The notes beneath the pieces were generated by a model, which was not told where the DNA came from, searched no databases, and was given only the letters and a program-made list of their open reading frames with translations. A program made the translations under genes and the position numbers. This document shows, piece by piece, positions 44,037 through 51,475 of a stretch of DNA of 64,000 nucleotides (its first letter is position 1; every line of letters begins with the position of its first letter). The DNA is taken from the NCBI GenBank assembly GCA_040757715.1, contig JBFLWS010000004.1, positions 62,001 through 126,000 on the forward strand, given 5' to 3'. Origin of the DNA: CAIMFV01 sp040757715. GTDB taxonomy: Bacteria; Pseudomonadota; Alphaproteobacteria; Caulobacterales; Caulobacteraceae.

Positions 44037-44846
44037 CTAGAGCCTTAGTCGCGTCTCCGCCACGGTGACTGCACGGCCGGTGAGGATCACGCGGTCGCCC
44101 TGGACGGCGACGCCGATTTCGCCGCCGCGACCGGGAAAAGCCTGGAAGCAGTCGAAACTGGCGCGGTCGAACTTCCCGGCGAACAGCGGCGCGAGAATGC
44201 AGTGCGCCGAGCCGGTGGCCGGGTCCTCGGCGATCCCCGCGCCTGGGGCGAAGAAGCGGCTCACCAGCTGATACGGGCGCCCCGGGTCCGCCGCCGCGGC
44301 GACGATGACGTCGCCTCGGCCGCCAAGGGTTTTGGAGACTTCATGCAGAGCCGCGATGTTGGGATCGAGCCCGCGCACCGTGGCTTCATTGTCGACGATG
44401 GCCACCAGATAGGCCGCCGACCAGGTCTCCCGCACCTCGGCGCCCAAGGCCTCGACTAGGCCTGCCGGCGTCGCCACACGCTCTGGCGGATTCGCCGGGA
44501 AGTTCATTTCGTAGGCCCCGTCCTTGGGGGTCACCACCAGTTCGCCCGACTTGGTGTGGAAGCGGAGCGTCGGCGCCGACAGTCCCAGCTCCGTGGTCAA
44601 CACATGGGCCGAGGCGAGGGTGGCGTGGCCGCACAGCGGCACCTCGACGCCCGGCGTGAACCAGCGCAGATCGAACCGGCTCGGGTCCTCAGTCCGGCGC
44701 AGGAATGCGGTTTCCGCCTGATTGTTTTCCTGTGCCAGACGCTGGATCCAGGCGTCCTCCGGCCAAGCGTCCAGGGGTTCGAGCACGCAGGCCGGATTGC
44801 CCTTGAAGGGCGCGGTAGCAAAGGCGTCGACGGTCCACTGGCGCAT
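44037..44846 (-). CDS. PhzF-family isomerase/epimerase-like protein
   Basis: A 269-residue protein beginning MRQWTVDAFATAPFKGNPAC with the family active-site region QENNQAETAFL (catalytic Glu about 45), followed by FTPGVEVPLCGHATLA and the C-terminal GIAEDPATGSAHC. PhzF-like proteins share the diaminopimelate-epimerase fold; most have unknown substrates, and phenazine synthesis is not implied. The ATG at 44846 has GGGAGA upstream; the much longer open frame upstream is antisense noise over the next gene. Confidence 0.93.
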   Translation of the reverse strand: MRQWTVDAFATAPFKGNPACVLEPLDAWPEDAWIQRLAQENNQAETAFLRRTEDPSRFDLRWFTPGVEVPLCGHATLASAHVLTTELGLSAPTLRFHTKSGELVVTPKDGAYEMNFPANPPERVATPAGLVEALGAEVRETWSAAYLVAIVDNEATVRGLDPNIAALHEVSKTLGGRGDVIVAAAADPGRPYQLVSRFFAPGAGIAEDPATGSAHCILAPLFAGKFDRASFDCFQAFPGRGGEIGVAVQGDRVILTGRAVTVAETRLRL

Positions 44847-44911
44847 GAGTTGAAATCTCCCTGTGATCCCGCCATGTGGCGAGCGAGGGCGCCCAGCGCA
44901 ACGGCCTAACG

Positions 44912-45484
44912 CTACGGCCGCAGGATTTCCACCTCCGGCCAGCGCGCCTTCAGCGAGGCCGCAGCGCGGTCGAATCCCGTCAGCGACACCCACCGCATGG
45001 GGTTGGGTCGCAGCCGTTGGGCGAACAGATCCTCCAAGCCGAAGGGCGCGGCGATGTCTATGCGATCGTCCGGCTCCAGCCGCACCCCCACCGCAAAGGC
45101 CGGCGCCACGTAGCGCGACAGGGAGTCGTCGGTGTTGGCGAGGGGCGCATAGGGCTCGCCGAACTTCTGTTCGAACCACAGGTGCACCCGGGCCTGGTTG
45201 CGAACCTCCACCCGCGGGGCGAGGTCCGGCGGAAAATGCACGGCAGCGCGCTGGATGGCCCCATCCTCGGCGCCCCAGCTGGTGTCCGGATCGAAATAGA
45301 CCAGGTCGAAATCCTTGATCCCATAGTCCGGATCGCGGCCGGTGAGGCGGTTCCACACCGTCTGGTAAACCGACCCCGACACGAGCCGCCAATCGGCAAG
45401 ATCAAGGCTTCGGGCAAACTCCAGCACCCGCATCACCGTGGGGGAGGCGCGGAGCGCGGCCTCTAGCTCGTCGGCGCGCGTCAT
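44912..45484 (-). CDS. Nucleotidyltransferase-family protein (DUF925-like)
   Basis: A 190-residue protein with LVSGSVYQTVWN and the metal-binding GIKDFDLVYFD (Asp-x-Asp), the pattern of the NTP_transf_8/DUF925 nucleotidyltransferase fold. The target is unknown. Its ATG overlaps the thiD stop as ATGA (45481-45484), so translation is coupled to thiD. Whether that reflects a shared pathway or only compact gene packing is open. Start at 45484 is fixed by this overlap. Confidence 0.82.
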   Translation of the reverse strand: MTRADELEAALRASPTVMRVLEFARSLDLADWRLVSGSVYQTVWNRLTGRDPDYGIKDFDLVYFDPDTSWGAEDGAIQRAAVHFPPDLAPRVEVRNQARVHLWFEQKFGEPYAPLANTDDSLSRYVAPAFAVGVRLEPDDRIDIAAPFGLEDLFAQRLRPNPMRWVSLTGFDRAAASLKARWPEVEILRP

Positions 45485-46305
45485 CGCTGCTCTCGCAACA
45501 TCCAACCATGATCGAGCGGCCCATGACCCCGTCCGAAGCCCGGCGCGTGGGCGAGGGCGCCCTGCAAATAGGCGTGGGCGCGGCGCACGGCGGCCTCCAG
45601 ATCAAGACCTTGCGCCAAACCTACGGCGCAGGCGCTGGCCAACGTGCAGCCGGTGCCGTGGCTGTGACGCGTGGCCTGTCGCGGCGCCTCGAAAGCAATA
45701 GCTTGATCAACAGTGATCAATTGATCGACCACGCTCTCGCCGGGTAGGTGCCCGCCCTTCATCAGCACCGCCTTGGCCCCGAGGCGCAGCAGGCGCTCTC
45801 CCGCCTCGCGAGCGCTATCGGCGTCCGTCACGGTAAGACCGGTCAAGGCTTCCGCCTCCGGCGTATTCGGCGTGAGCAGCGTGGCGCGCGGGACCAGCAG
45901 CGCCTTCAGCGCCGTCACGGCTGCGTCGTCGGCGAGGCTCGCCCCTCCCTTGGCCGTCATCACCGGGTCGATCACCGCCGGCAGGCCCGCCTCATCCAGG
46001 AGCGCAGCGACGCGTTCGATGATCTCGGGCGTCGGCAACATCCCGGTCTTGATCGCGTCGGCGCCGAGGTCGTCCAGCACCGCTCGCGCCTGGGCGTCCA
46101 CCAATTCGGGCGAGAGCGCGTCCGCTCGATGGACGCCTCGACTATTCTGCACGGTGATCGCCGTGACCGCCGTAGCCGCGTGTCCGCCCAGCGCCGTCAC
46201 CGTCTTCACATCGGCTTGCAGCCCCGCCCCGCCGCCGCTGTCCGACCCGGCCAGGATCAGCACCCGGCCAAGGTTGCGGCCCAGCGGCGGTTCAGGCTGG
46301 AACAC
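45481..46305 (-). CDS. thiD: Hydroxymethylpyrimidine/phosphomethylpyrimidine kinase
   Basis: A 274-residue ribokinase-fold kinase that phosphorylates HMP and HMP-P in thiamine synthesis. It shows VLILAGSDSGGGAGLQADVK, DAIKTGMLP, VIDPVMTAKGG, LLTPNTPEAEAL and the anion-hole HGTGCTLASA. Length is normal. No thiamine riboswitch is evident upstream. It lies 6 bases after the grpE stop on the same strand and may be read through from the heat-shock operon. Confidence 0.95.
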   Translation of the reverse strand: MFQPEPPLGRNLGRVLILAGSDSGGGAGLQADVKTVTALGGHAATAVTAITVQNSRGVHRADALSPELVDAQARAVLDDLGADAIKTGMLPTPEIIERVAALLDEAGLPAVIDPVMTAKGGASLADDAAVTALKALLVPRATLLTPNTPEAEALTGLTVTDADSAREAGERLLRLGAKAVLMKGGHLPGESVVDQLITVDQAIAFEAPRQATRHSHGTGCTLASACAVGLAQGLDLEAAVRRAHAYLQGALAHAPGFGRGHGPLDHGWMLREQR

Positions 46306-46311
46306 GTCCGA

Positions 46312-46896
46312 TCAGGCCTTGGTGTCCAAAGCCTCGCCGCCGCCGTCAGCACTCGCAGCGTAGGCCTGCGGGCTGGCGCCGATGGCGGCCTTGGGCGTCA
46401 CCGCCACCATGGCCGGGCGGACGATGCGCCCGAACAGCTCATAGCCCACCTGCAGCACCATGATCACCGAGCCTGGGGGTAGATCGTCCGCCGGCTGCTC
46501 CATCATGGCCTGATGCAGATGGGGATCGAACTTCTCGCCCCGCTCCGGCGATACGCGCTTCAGACCATTGCGCTCAAAGGCGCCCTGCAGCGCCTTTTCG
46601 GTCATCTCCACCCCGGCGATGAAGTTCTTGAAAGCGGCGTCATCGGTCTCGCGCGGGGCGGCGGTGAGCGCTCGGCCGAGATTGTCGGCGGCGTCGAACA
46701 GGTCGCGGGCGAAGCGCTGAATGGCGTAGGCGCGGGCGTCATTGGCTTCGCGCTCAGCTCGGCGCTTGGTGTTTTCAGCGTCGGCGGCGTAGCGCAGAGC
46801 CTGGTCGCGCAGGGCGTCGTTCTCGGCCTTAAGGGCCGCCAGTTCGGCTTCCAGCGGCGCCACGGCCTCAGGATCGAGTTGTGCGTCGTCGGTCAT
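46312..46896 (-). CDS. grpE: GrpE nucleotide-exchange factor
   Basis: A 194-residue co-chaperone that releases ADP from DnaK. The N-terminal coiled coil (about 10-55, LEAELAALKAENDALRDQ) and the beta-domain FDPHLHQAMMEQ with VLQVGYELFGRIVRPAMVAV are conserved. It follows hrcA by 27 bases; the hrcA-grpE pair is common in Caulobacterales. Heat-shock control is expected from the sigma-32-like promoter before hrcA. Confidence 0.96.
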   Translation of the reverse strand: MTDDAQLDPEAVAPLEAELAALKAENDALRDQALRYAADAENTKRRAEREANDARAYAIQRFARDLFDAADNLGRALTAAPRETDDAAFKNFIAGVEMTEKALQGAFERNGLKRVSPERGEKFDPHLHQAMMEQPADDLPPGSVIMVLQVGYELFGRIVRPAMVAVTPKAAIGASPQAYAASADGGGEALDTKA

Positions 46897-46923
46897 GGTC
46901 TCTCCAATGGCTTGGGCGGCGCC

Positions 46924-48030
46924 TTACGGCGCGCCGTCGAGCATCCGGCCCAGCACCCGCGCGGTGTAATCCACCAACGGTATCACTCGGGCGTAGTTGA
47001 GGCGGGCGGGCCCGATCACGGCGATGGCGCCCAGCACGCGCTGTCGGCCCGTCATATAGGGCGCGGCGATCACGGCGGAACCGGAAAGTGAGAAAAGTCG
47101 CGTTTCAGCGCCGATGAAAATGCGCACCCCCTCCGCCTCGCGCACGCCATCGAGCAGGCCGATCAGCTGCTCCTTCTGTTCCAGGTCGTCGAACAGCATG
47201 CGCACCCGCTCCAAATCCTGCAGGGCGGCTGCGTCGGCCAGGAGATTGGCGTGACCGCGGACGATGAGCGCGCGCTCCTCGGCGCTGCCCGCGCCCGACC
47301 AGGCGGCGAGGCCTTCTTCCACCAGGCGAGCGGCGGCGACGTCCAGTTCACGGCGGGAAGTCTCGATTTCCGAGCGCATCTCCAGCCGGGCTTCGGCCAG
47401 AGTGCGCCCGCGCAGGCGCGCATTGAGAAAATTGGAGGCCTCCTGCAGCGCCGAGGGGGTCAGCCCCGGCGGCGTGCGCATGAGGCGGTTCTCCACCGCC
47501 CCGTCGTCGAACACCATCACGGCCAGCGCCTGGTCCGGCCCCAAGACCACGAACTCCACATGCTTCACCCCGGCGTCCCGCACCGGCGTCACCACGATGC
47601 CGGCCCCGCCGGCGAGGCCGGACAAAAGCGCGCTCGCCTCAGCCAAGGCGTCTTCCACGCCCCGGCCCTTGGCGGCCAGGCGCGCCTCAATAGCCTGACG
47701 ATCGCCTTCAGCGAGATCGCCCACCTCCAGGAGACCATCCACGAACATGCGAAGTCCGATGTGGGTGGGCATGCGCCCGGCGCTGGTGTGGGGCGCGGCG
47801 AGGAGGCCGAGCTCGGTCAGGTCTTGCATGGTGTTGCGAATGGAGGCGGGCGAAAGCGCGACGCCGCCGCGGGACACGGTACGCGACCCCACGGGCTCGC
47901 CGGTTTCCAGGTAAGTCTCCACCACCCGACGGAAGATGTCGCGGGCGCGCTCGTCCAGCTCAGCCAAGGACGCGCCCCGGGAGGCCAGGCGAAGGGCGGC
48001 GAAAGGATCAATGGGCTGACCGGACGACAT
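46924..48030 (-). CDS. hrcA: Heat-inducible transcription repressor HrcA
   Basis: A 368-residue repressor that binds CIRCE elements of chaperone operons. The N-terminal winged helix includes VVETYLETGEPVGSRTVSR and ASIRNTMQDLTELGLL, and the C-terminal half has the GAETRLFSLSGSAVIAAPY segment. The ATG at 48030 is preferred; a start at 48063 is possible. No CIRCE is seen in its own upstream region, so it is probably not self-repressed. The CIRCE-bearing groESL operon is not in this window. Confidence 0.94.
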   Translation of the reverse strand: MSSGQPIDPFAALRLASRGASLAELDERARDIFRRVVETYLETGEPVGSRTVSRGGVALSPASIRNTMQDLTELGLLAAPHTSAGRMPTHIGLRMFVDGLLEVGDLAEGDRQAIEARLAAKGRGVEDALAEASALLSGLAGGAGIVVTPVRDAGVKHVEFVVLGPDQALAVMVFDDGAVENRLMRTPPGLTPSALQEASNFLNARLRGRTLAEARLEMRSEIETSRRELDVAAARLVEEGLAAWSGAGSAEERALIVRGHANLLADAAALQDLERVRMLFDDLEQKEQLIGLLDGVREAEGVRIFIGAETRLFSLSGSAVIAAPYMTGRQRVLGAIAVIGPARLNYARVIPLVDYTARVLGRMLDGAP

Positions 48031-48090
48031 GGGCCTGAAGACCTTCAGGGACAATGGCTGCATCGCGCATGGACGCGAGGCTCCTATTCA

Positions 48091-48118
48091 GGATAAGCCG
48101 AGCGCCGCGCCATTCAAG
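48091..48118 (-). promoter_or_regulatory. Candidate heat-shock (sigma-32) promoter of hrcA-grpE
   Basis: On the minus strand CTTGAA (48113-48118) is followed, 17 bases after its CTTG, by CTTATCC (48091-48097). This fits the alphaproteobacterial RpoH pattern of CTTG with a C-rich CYTAT element. The location before the hrcA-grpE operon, a known heat-shock operon in Caulobacter, supports it. Sequence match only. Confidence 0.45.
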
Positions 48119-48141
48119 CCGCTCAAACTTCGAGAGATTCC

Positions 48142-48861
48142 ATGCGCCCTTCCGAACGCGCCGCCGACGCCCTTCGTCCCGTGACTTTGGAGACCGGAGT
48201 CTCCCGCTACGCCGAAGGCTCGTGCCTGGTGAGCTTCGGCCACACCAAGGTGCTGGTCACCGCCAGCCTGGAGGAGGGCGTGCCGCCGTTCCTGAAGGGC
48301 AAGGGCGCGGGTTGGGTCACCGCCGAATATGGCATGCTGCCGCGCGCCACCCATACGCGTGGCCGGCGTGAGGCCGCGCAGGGCAAGCAATCTGGCCGCA
48401 CCCAGGAGATCCAGCGCCTTATCGGCCGCTCCCTGCGCGCCGTGTGCGACCTGAAGGCTCTTGGCGAGCGACAGATCACCCTCGACTGCGACGTGATCCA
48501 GGCGGACGGCGGCACCCGCACCGCCGCTATCACGGGCGCCTGGGTCGCGCTTCGCCTCGCTTGCAATTACCTGCTGGAGGAAGGCGTGCTGAAAGCTCAG
48601 CCGGTACTCGACCAGGTGGCGGCCGTGTCGTGCGGCATCTATCGCGGCGTCCCGGTGCTCGACCTCGACTACGAGGAGGACTCCTCCGCCGAGGCCGATT
48701 CCAACTTCGTGCTCACTGGCGCGGGCGACATCGTGGAAATCCAGGCCACTGGCGAGAAGCGCGGCTTCAGCCAGGCCGAGTTCGAGGCGCTGTTCGGCCT
48801 AGCCCGCCAAGGAATCACGGAACTCTGCGCCCTGCAACGCGCTGCGGTGGCGAGACCTTAA
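48142..48861 (+). CDS. rph: Ribonuclease PH
   Basis: A 239-residue phosphorolytic 3'-exonuclease that trims tRNA precursors. It starts MRPSERAADALRPVTLETG and shows GKGAGWVTAEYGMLPRATHTR, GRTQEIQRLIGRSLRAV (phosphate-binding Arg), TLDCDVIQADGGTRTA and LDLDYEEDSSAEADSNFV. Length is normal. It is divergent from hrcA and ends with a 4-base overlap of a convergent HTH gene. Confidence 0.97.
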   Translation: MRPSERAADALRPVTLETGVSRYAEGSCLVSFGHTKVLVTASLEEGVPPFLKGKGAGWVTAEYGMLPRATHTRGRREAAQGKQSGRTQEIQRLIGRSLRAVCDLKALGERQITLDCDVIQADGGTRTAAITGAWVALRLACNYLLEEGVLKAQPVLDQVAAVSCGIYRGVPVLDLDYEEDSSAEADSNFVLTGAGDIVEIQATGEKRGFSQAEFEALFGLARQGITELCALQRAAVARP

Positions 48862-49085
48862 GCCTCGTCCGTCGAGTCGGGACGCAGGTCGTAGGACAAG
48901 AGATCGCCAGGCTGACACTCGAGCTCGCGGCACAGCGCGTCCAGCGTCGAAAAACGGATCGCCTGGGCCTCGCCGGCTTTGAGGAGCGTGAGATTGGCCG
49001 GGGTGACGCCCACCCGGTCGGCCAGCTCGGCCAGAGACATGCGGCGTTCAAACAGGACGCGATCGAGGCGGATGCGAATGGGCAT
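48858..49085 (-). CDS. Small Cro/C1-type HTH regulator (YozG-like)
   Basis: A 75-residue protein that is almost entirely one XRE-type helix-turn-helix: MSLAELADRVGVTPANLTLLKAG and FSTLDALCRELECQPGDLLSY. Such proteins are commonly paired with DUF2975 membrane proteins, as here (11 bases after the DUF2975 stop). The pair is presumed to be a membrane-linked regulator of unknown signal; the DNA target is unknown. Confidence 0.85.
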   Translation of the reverse strand: MPIRIRLDRVLFERRMSLAELADRVGVTPANLTLLKAGEAQAIRFSTLDALCRELECQPGDLLSYDLRPDSTDEA

Positions 49086-49096
49086 GGCGTCCTCCT

Positions 49097-49633
49097 TCAG
49101 ATGGTCAGTTCAGCTTCGCGGCGAAGCCGGGCGCCTTCGCGAAAAACTTCCGCCAGCACAAACACGACAAGAACGGCGAACCAGGCGGTAGGATTAAACC
49201 AGCCGCCGTCCAGATGCGCCTCGGCCGCAGGCGCGGTCCAGGCGACGATGAGGCGCACGAGATAGCTGGAAGCCTCCAGCGCCACCAGCGCTAGGCCGAT
49301 CACCCGCAAACGCTGCACATTCTCCGGGCGGAACGGATCGCCCACCGTCAAGGTCTCCACCACCCTTCGGATGCCGCCGACGATGACCAGCAAACAGCCA
49401 AGATAGGCCTCTATCCCCATCAGCACCGCCGCCACCGCTGGGTTGCGCAGGGGCAGCTCGAACACCTTGCCGCCGATGTCGAGCGGCAGTTGGGCCGGAG
49501 CGAAGGGCAGATAGATCAAGATCAAGAGGCCCAGGGGACCGATGAGGGCTGCACCCAGCCACAGCGCCGCCTGCACCACGTCGAGCGCCATCTTCAGGAA
49601 GCTTGAAACCGATCCTGGTCCAAAGGCGCGCAT
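49097..49633 (-). CDS. DUF2975-family membrane protein
   Basis: A 178-residue protein opening MRAFGPGSVSSFLKMALDVV, with four hydrophobic segments (about 13-40, 62-85, 103-125, 143-160), the DUF2975 layout. GGGAGAA lies about 9 bases before the ATG at 49633, supporting this start over the much longer open frame, which runs through rdgB on the other strand. It is co-transcribed with the downstream HTH gene. Function is unknown; a sensor partner for the HTH protein is a guess based on recurrent pairing. Confidence 0.8.
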   Translation of the reverse strand: MRAFGPGSVSSFLKMALDVVQAALWLGAALIGPLGLLILIYLPFAPAQLPLDIGGKVFELPLRNPAVAAVLMGIEAYLGCLLVIVGGIRRVVETLTVGDPFRPENVQRLRVIGLALVALEASSYLVRLIVAWTAPAAEAHLDGGWFNPTAWFAVLVVFVLAEVFREGARLRREAELTI

Positions 49634-49711
49634 GCCGGCGCTTCTCCCACGCAAGGTTGACAAGCGCCGAGCATAGCCGTTCTCAGGGCGCGACTGGAGA
49701 GGGATATCCCA

Positions 49712-50323
49712 ATGGCGCTCGAGCTTCGGCCCGGCCTGAGACTGGTGGCCGCTACGCACAACCCTGGCAAGGCGGTGGAGATCGCCGAGCTCTTGGAGGG
49801 TCGGTTCGAAACGGTGAGCGCGGGCGCGCTTGGTCTGGCCGAGCCCGAGGAGACCGAAGCCACCTTCATCGGCAATGCAGTGCTGAAGGCGCGCACCGCC
49901 GCCGACGCCGCCGGACTCATCGCCATCGCCGATGATTCGGGCCTTTGCGTGCAAGCACTGGGCGGCGAGCCGGGAGTCTTGTCGGCGCGGTGGGCCGAGG
50001 TCGCGCCAGGCGCGCCGCGGGACTTCGTCCACGCCATGGCGAGGGTGGAGGCGGCATTGAACGCTCGCGGATTGTCGGATCGTCGAGCCTATTTCGCCTG
50101 CGCCCTGGCGGTGGCTTGGCCCAAGGGCCCGGTGGCGGCGGTGCAGGGCGAGGTGCACGGCAGGCTCGTCTTCCCAGGCCGCGGCTCGCGCGGCTTCGGC
50201 TATGACCCGATCTTCGTCGCCGACGGGGAAAGCCTGACCTTCGGCGAGATGGACCCGGTGCGAAAGAACGCCATCAGCCACCGGGCGCGGGCCTTTGAGG
50301 CCTTGAAGGCGGCGCTCTTTTGA
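49712..50323 (+). CDS. rdgB: XTP/dITP diphosphatase (HAM1/RdgB)
   Basis: A 203-residue Ham1-family pyrophosphatase that cleanses non-canonical purine triphosphates. It has LVAATHNPGKAVEI, FIGNAVLKARTAADAAGL and IADDSGLCVQALGGEPGVLSAR, then GRGSRGFGYDPIF near the C-terminus. GAGAGGG precedes the ATG. The stop overlaps the hemW start by 4 bases. Confidence 0.96.
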   Translation: MALELRPGLRLVAATHNPGKAVEIAELLEGRFETVSAGALGLAEPEETEATFIGNAVLKARTAADAAGLIAIADDSGLCVQALGGEPGVLSARWAEVAPGAPRDFVHAMARVEAALNARGLSDRRAYFACALAVAWPKGPVAAVQGEVHGRLVFPGRGSRGFGYDPIFVADGESLTFGEMDPVRKNAISHRARAFEALKAALF

Positions 50324-51474
50324 GCGCCCCGGCGCCGCTCGCCGTCTATCTGCACTGGCCCTATTGCGCCCGCATCTGCCCCTATTGCGACTTCAACGTC
50401 GTGCGCGAGCGGGGCCGGGTGGAGGAGCAGGCGCAGCTGGTGGCGGCCATGGTCGCGGATTTGCGCGCCCAGCGGACGCTCACCGGCGAACGTCGGCTCG
50501 TCTCGGTGTTCTTCGGCGGCGGCACGCCCTCATTGATGGACCCCCGCGCCGTGGAGCGGTTATTGCGCGAAGCGAAGGAGCTCTGGTCCCCGGTTGATGA
50601 TCTGGAAGTGTCGCTGGAAGCCAATCCCACCGACGCCGAGGCCGGACGCTTTGAAGACTTGGCGCGGGCGGGGGTGAACCGGCTGTCCTTGGGGGTGCAA
50701 TCCTTCGACGACACCGAGCTGAAGCTGCTGTTCCGCAATCACGACGCTGAGGCCGCACAGCGCGCGGTGGACCAGGCGCTCCTGGCGGTGCGGCGGGTTT
50801 CCATCGACCTGATCTACGCCCTGCCGAACCAGACCCTCGACGCCTGGTCCGGGGCCCTGCGCAAGGTCGCAAGCCTAGGGGTGGAGCACGTCTCGCCCTA
50901 TCAGCTGACCATCGAAGCCGGCACCGCTTTCGATCGCGCCGTCAACCGCGGTCGGCTGGTCCCGCCAGACGACGCCCGAGCAGCGAAACTCTATGAGGTC
51001 ACCCAGGACGTGTTAGGCCAGGAGGGATTCGACGCCTACGAGGTGTCCAATCATGCGCGAGGGGCGGCGGCGCAGAGCCGGCACAATCTCGCCTATTGGC
51101 GGGGCGAGGACTATCTCGGCGCGGGACCGGGCGCTCATGGTCGGCTGACCCTTGATGGGCGACGCCTTGCGACGGAAACCGCCGCCAAGCCGCAAGACTA
51201 TATTGATCAAGTGGCCGCTGCCGGGTTTGGCTGGACCACTCGCGACGTGCTCTTGCCGGAACAGGTCGCCACAGAGCGCCTATTGATGGGCCTGCGCATC
51301 GACGCGCCCATTCCCTGGCCGGAGCTCGCCCCGCTCGGCCTTACGCCAACCACGGCCAAGGTGGCCGAATTGGCCCAACTTCGGTTGATCAAGATTGACT
51401 CGAATGGTCTCGCCGCCACCCGCGCAGGCCGCCGTGTGCTGGACCAAGTGACACGCTCCCTCTGCCTCCCGTGA
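50320..51474 (+). CDS. hemW: HemW-like radical SAM protein
   Basis: A 384-residue radical SAM protein with the cluster motif YCARICPYCDFN (Cys-x3-Cys-x2-Cys), FFGGGTPSLMDP and SLGVQSFDDTELKLLFRNH. HemW is a heme chaperone related to coproporphyrinogen dehydrogenase; the true HemN-specific features are absent as far as I can see. The start is a TTG at 50320 that overlaps the rdgB stop, so its translation depends on rdgB. Confidence 0.93.
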   Translation: MSAPAPLAVYLHWPYCARICPYCDFNVVRERGRVEEQAQLVAAMVADLRAQRTLTGERRLVSVFFGGGTPSLMDPRAVERLLREAKELWSPVDDLEVSLEANPTDAEAGRFEDLARAGVNRLSLGVQSFDDTELKLLFRNHDAEAAQRAVDQALLAVRRVSIDLIYALPNQTLDAWSGALRKVASLGVEHVSPYQLTIEAGTAFDRAVNRGRLVPPDDARAAKLYEVTQDVLGQEGFDAYEVSNHARGAAAQSRHNLAYWRGEDYLGAGPGAHGRLTLDGRRLATETAAKPQDYIDQVAAAGFGWTTRDVLLPEQVATERLLMGLRIDAPIPWPELAPLGLTPTTAKVAELAQLRLIKIDSNGLAATRAGRRVLDQVTRSLCLP

Positions 51475-51475
51475 T

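Noticed and set aside
44847..45392. N-terminal extension of the PhzF-like frame
   Set aside because: It overlaps the nucleotidyltransferase gene out of frame, and PhzF homology starts at the ATG at 44846.
45400..46400. Thiamine riboswitch controlling thiD
   Set aside because: thiD starts 6 bases after grpE, leaving no room for a leader, and no TPP-box sequence is evident.
49097..50281. A 394-residue version of the DUF2975 protein
   Set aside because: The extra N-terminal part is antisense to rdgB; family homology and a good ribosome-binding site place the start at 49633.
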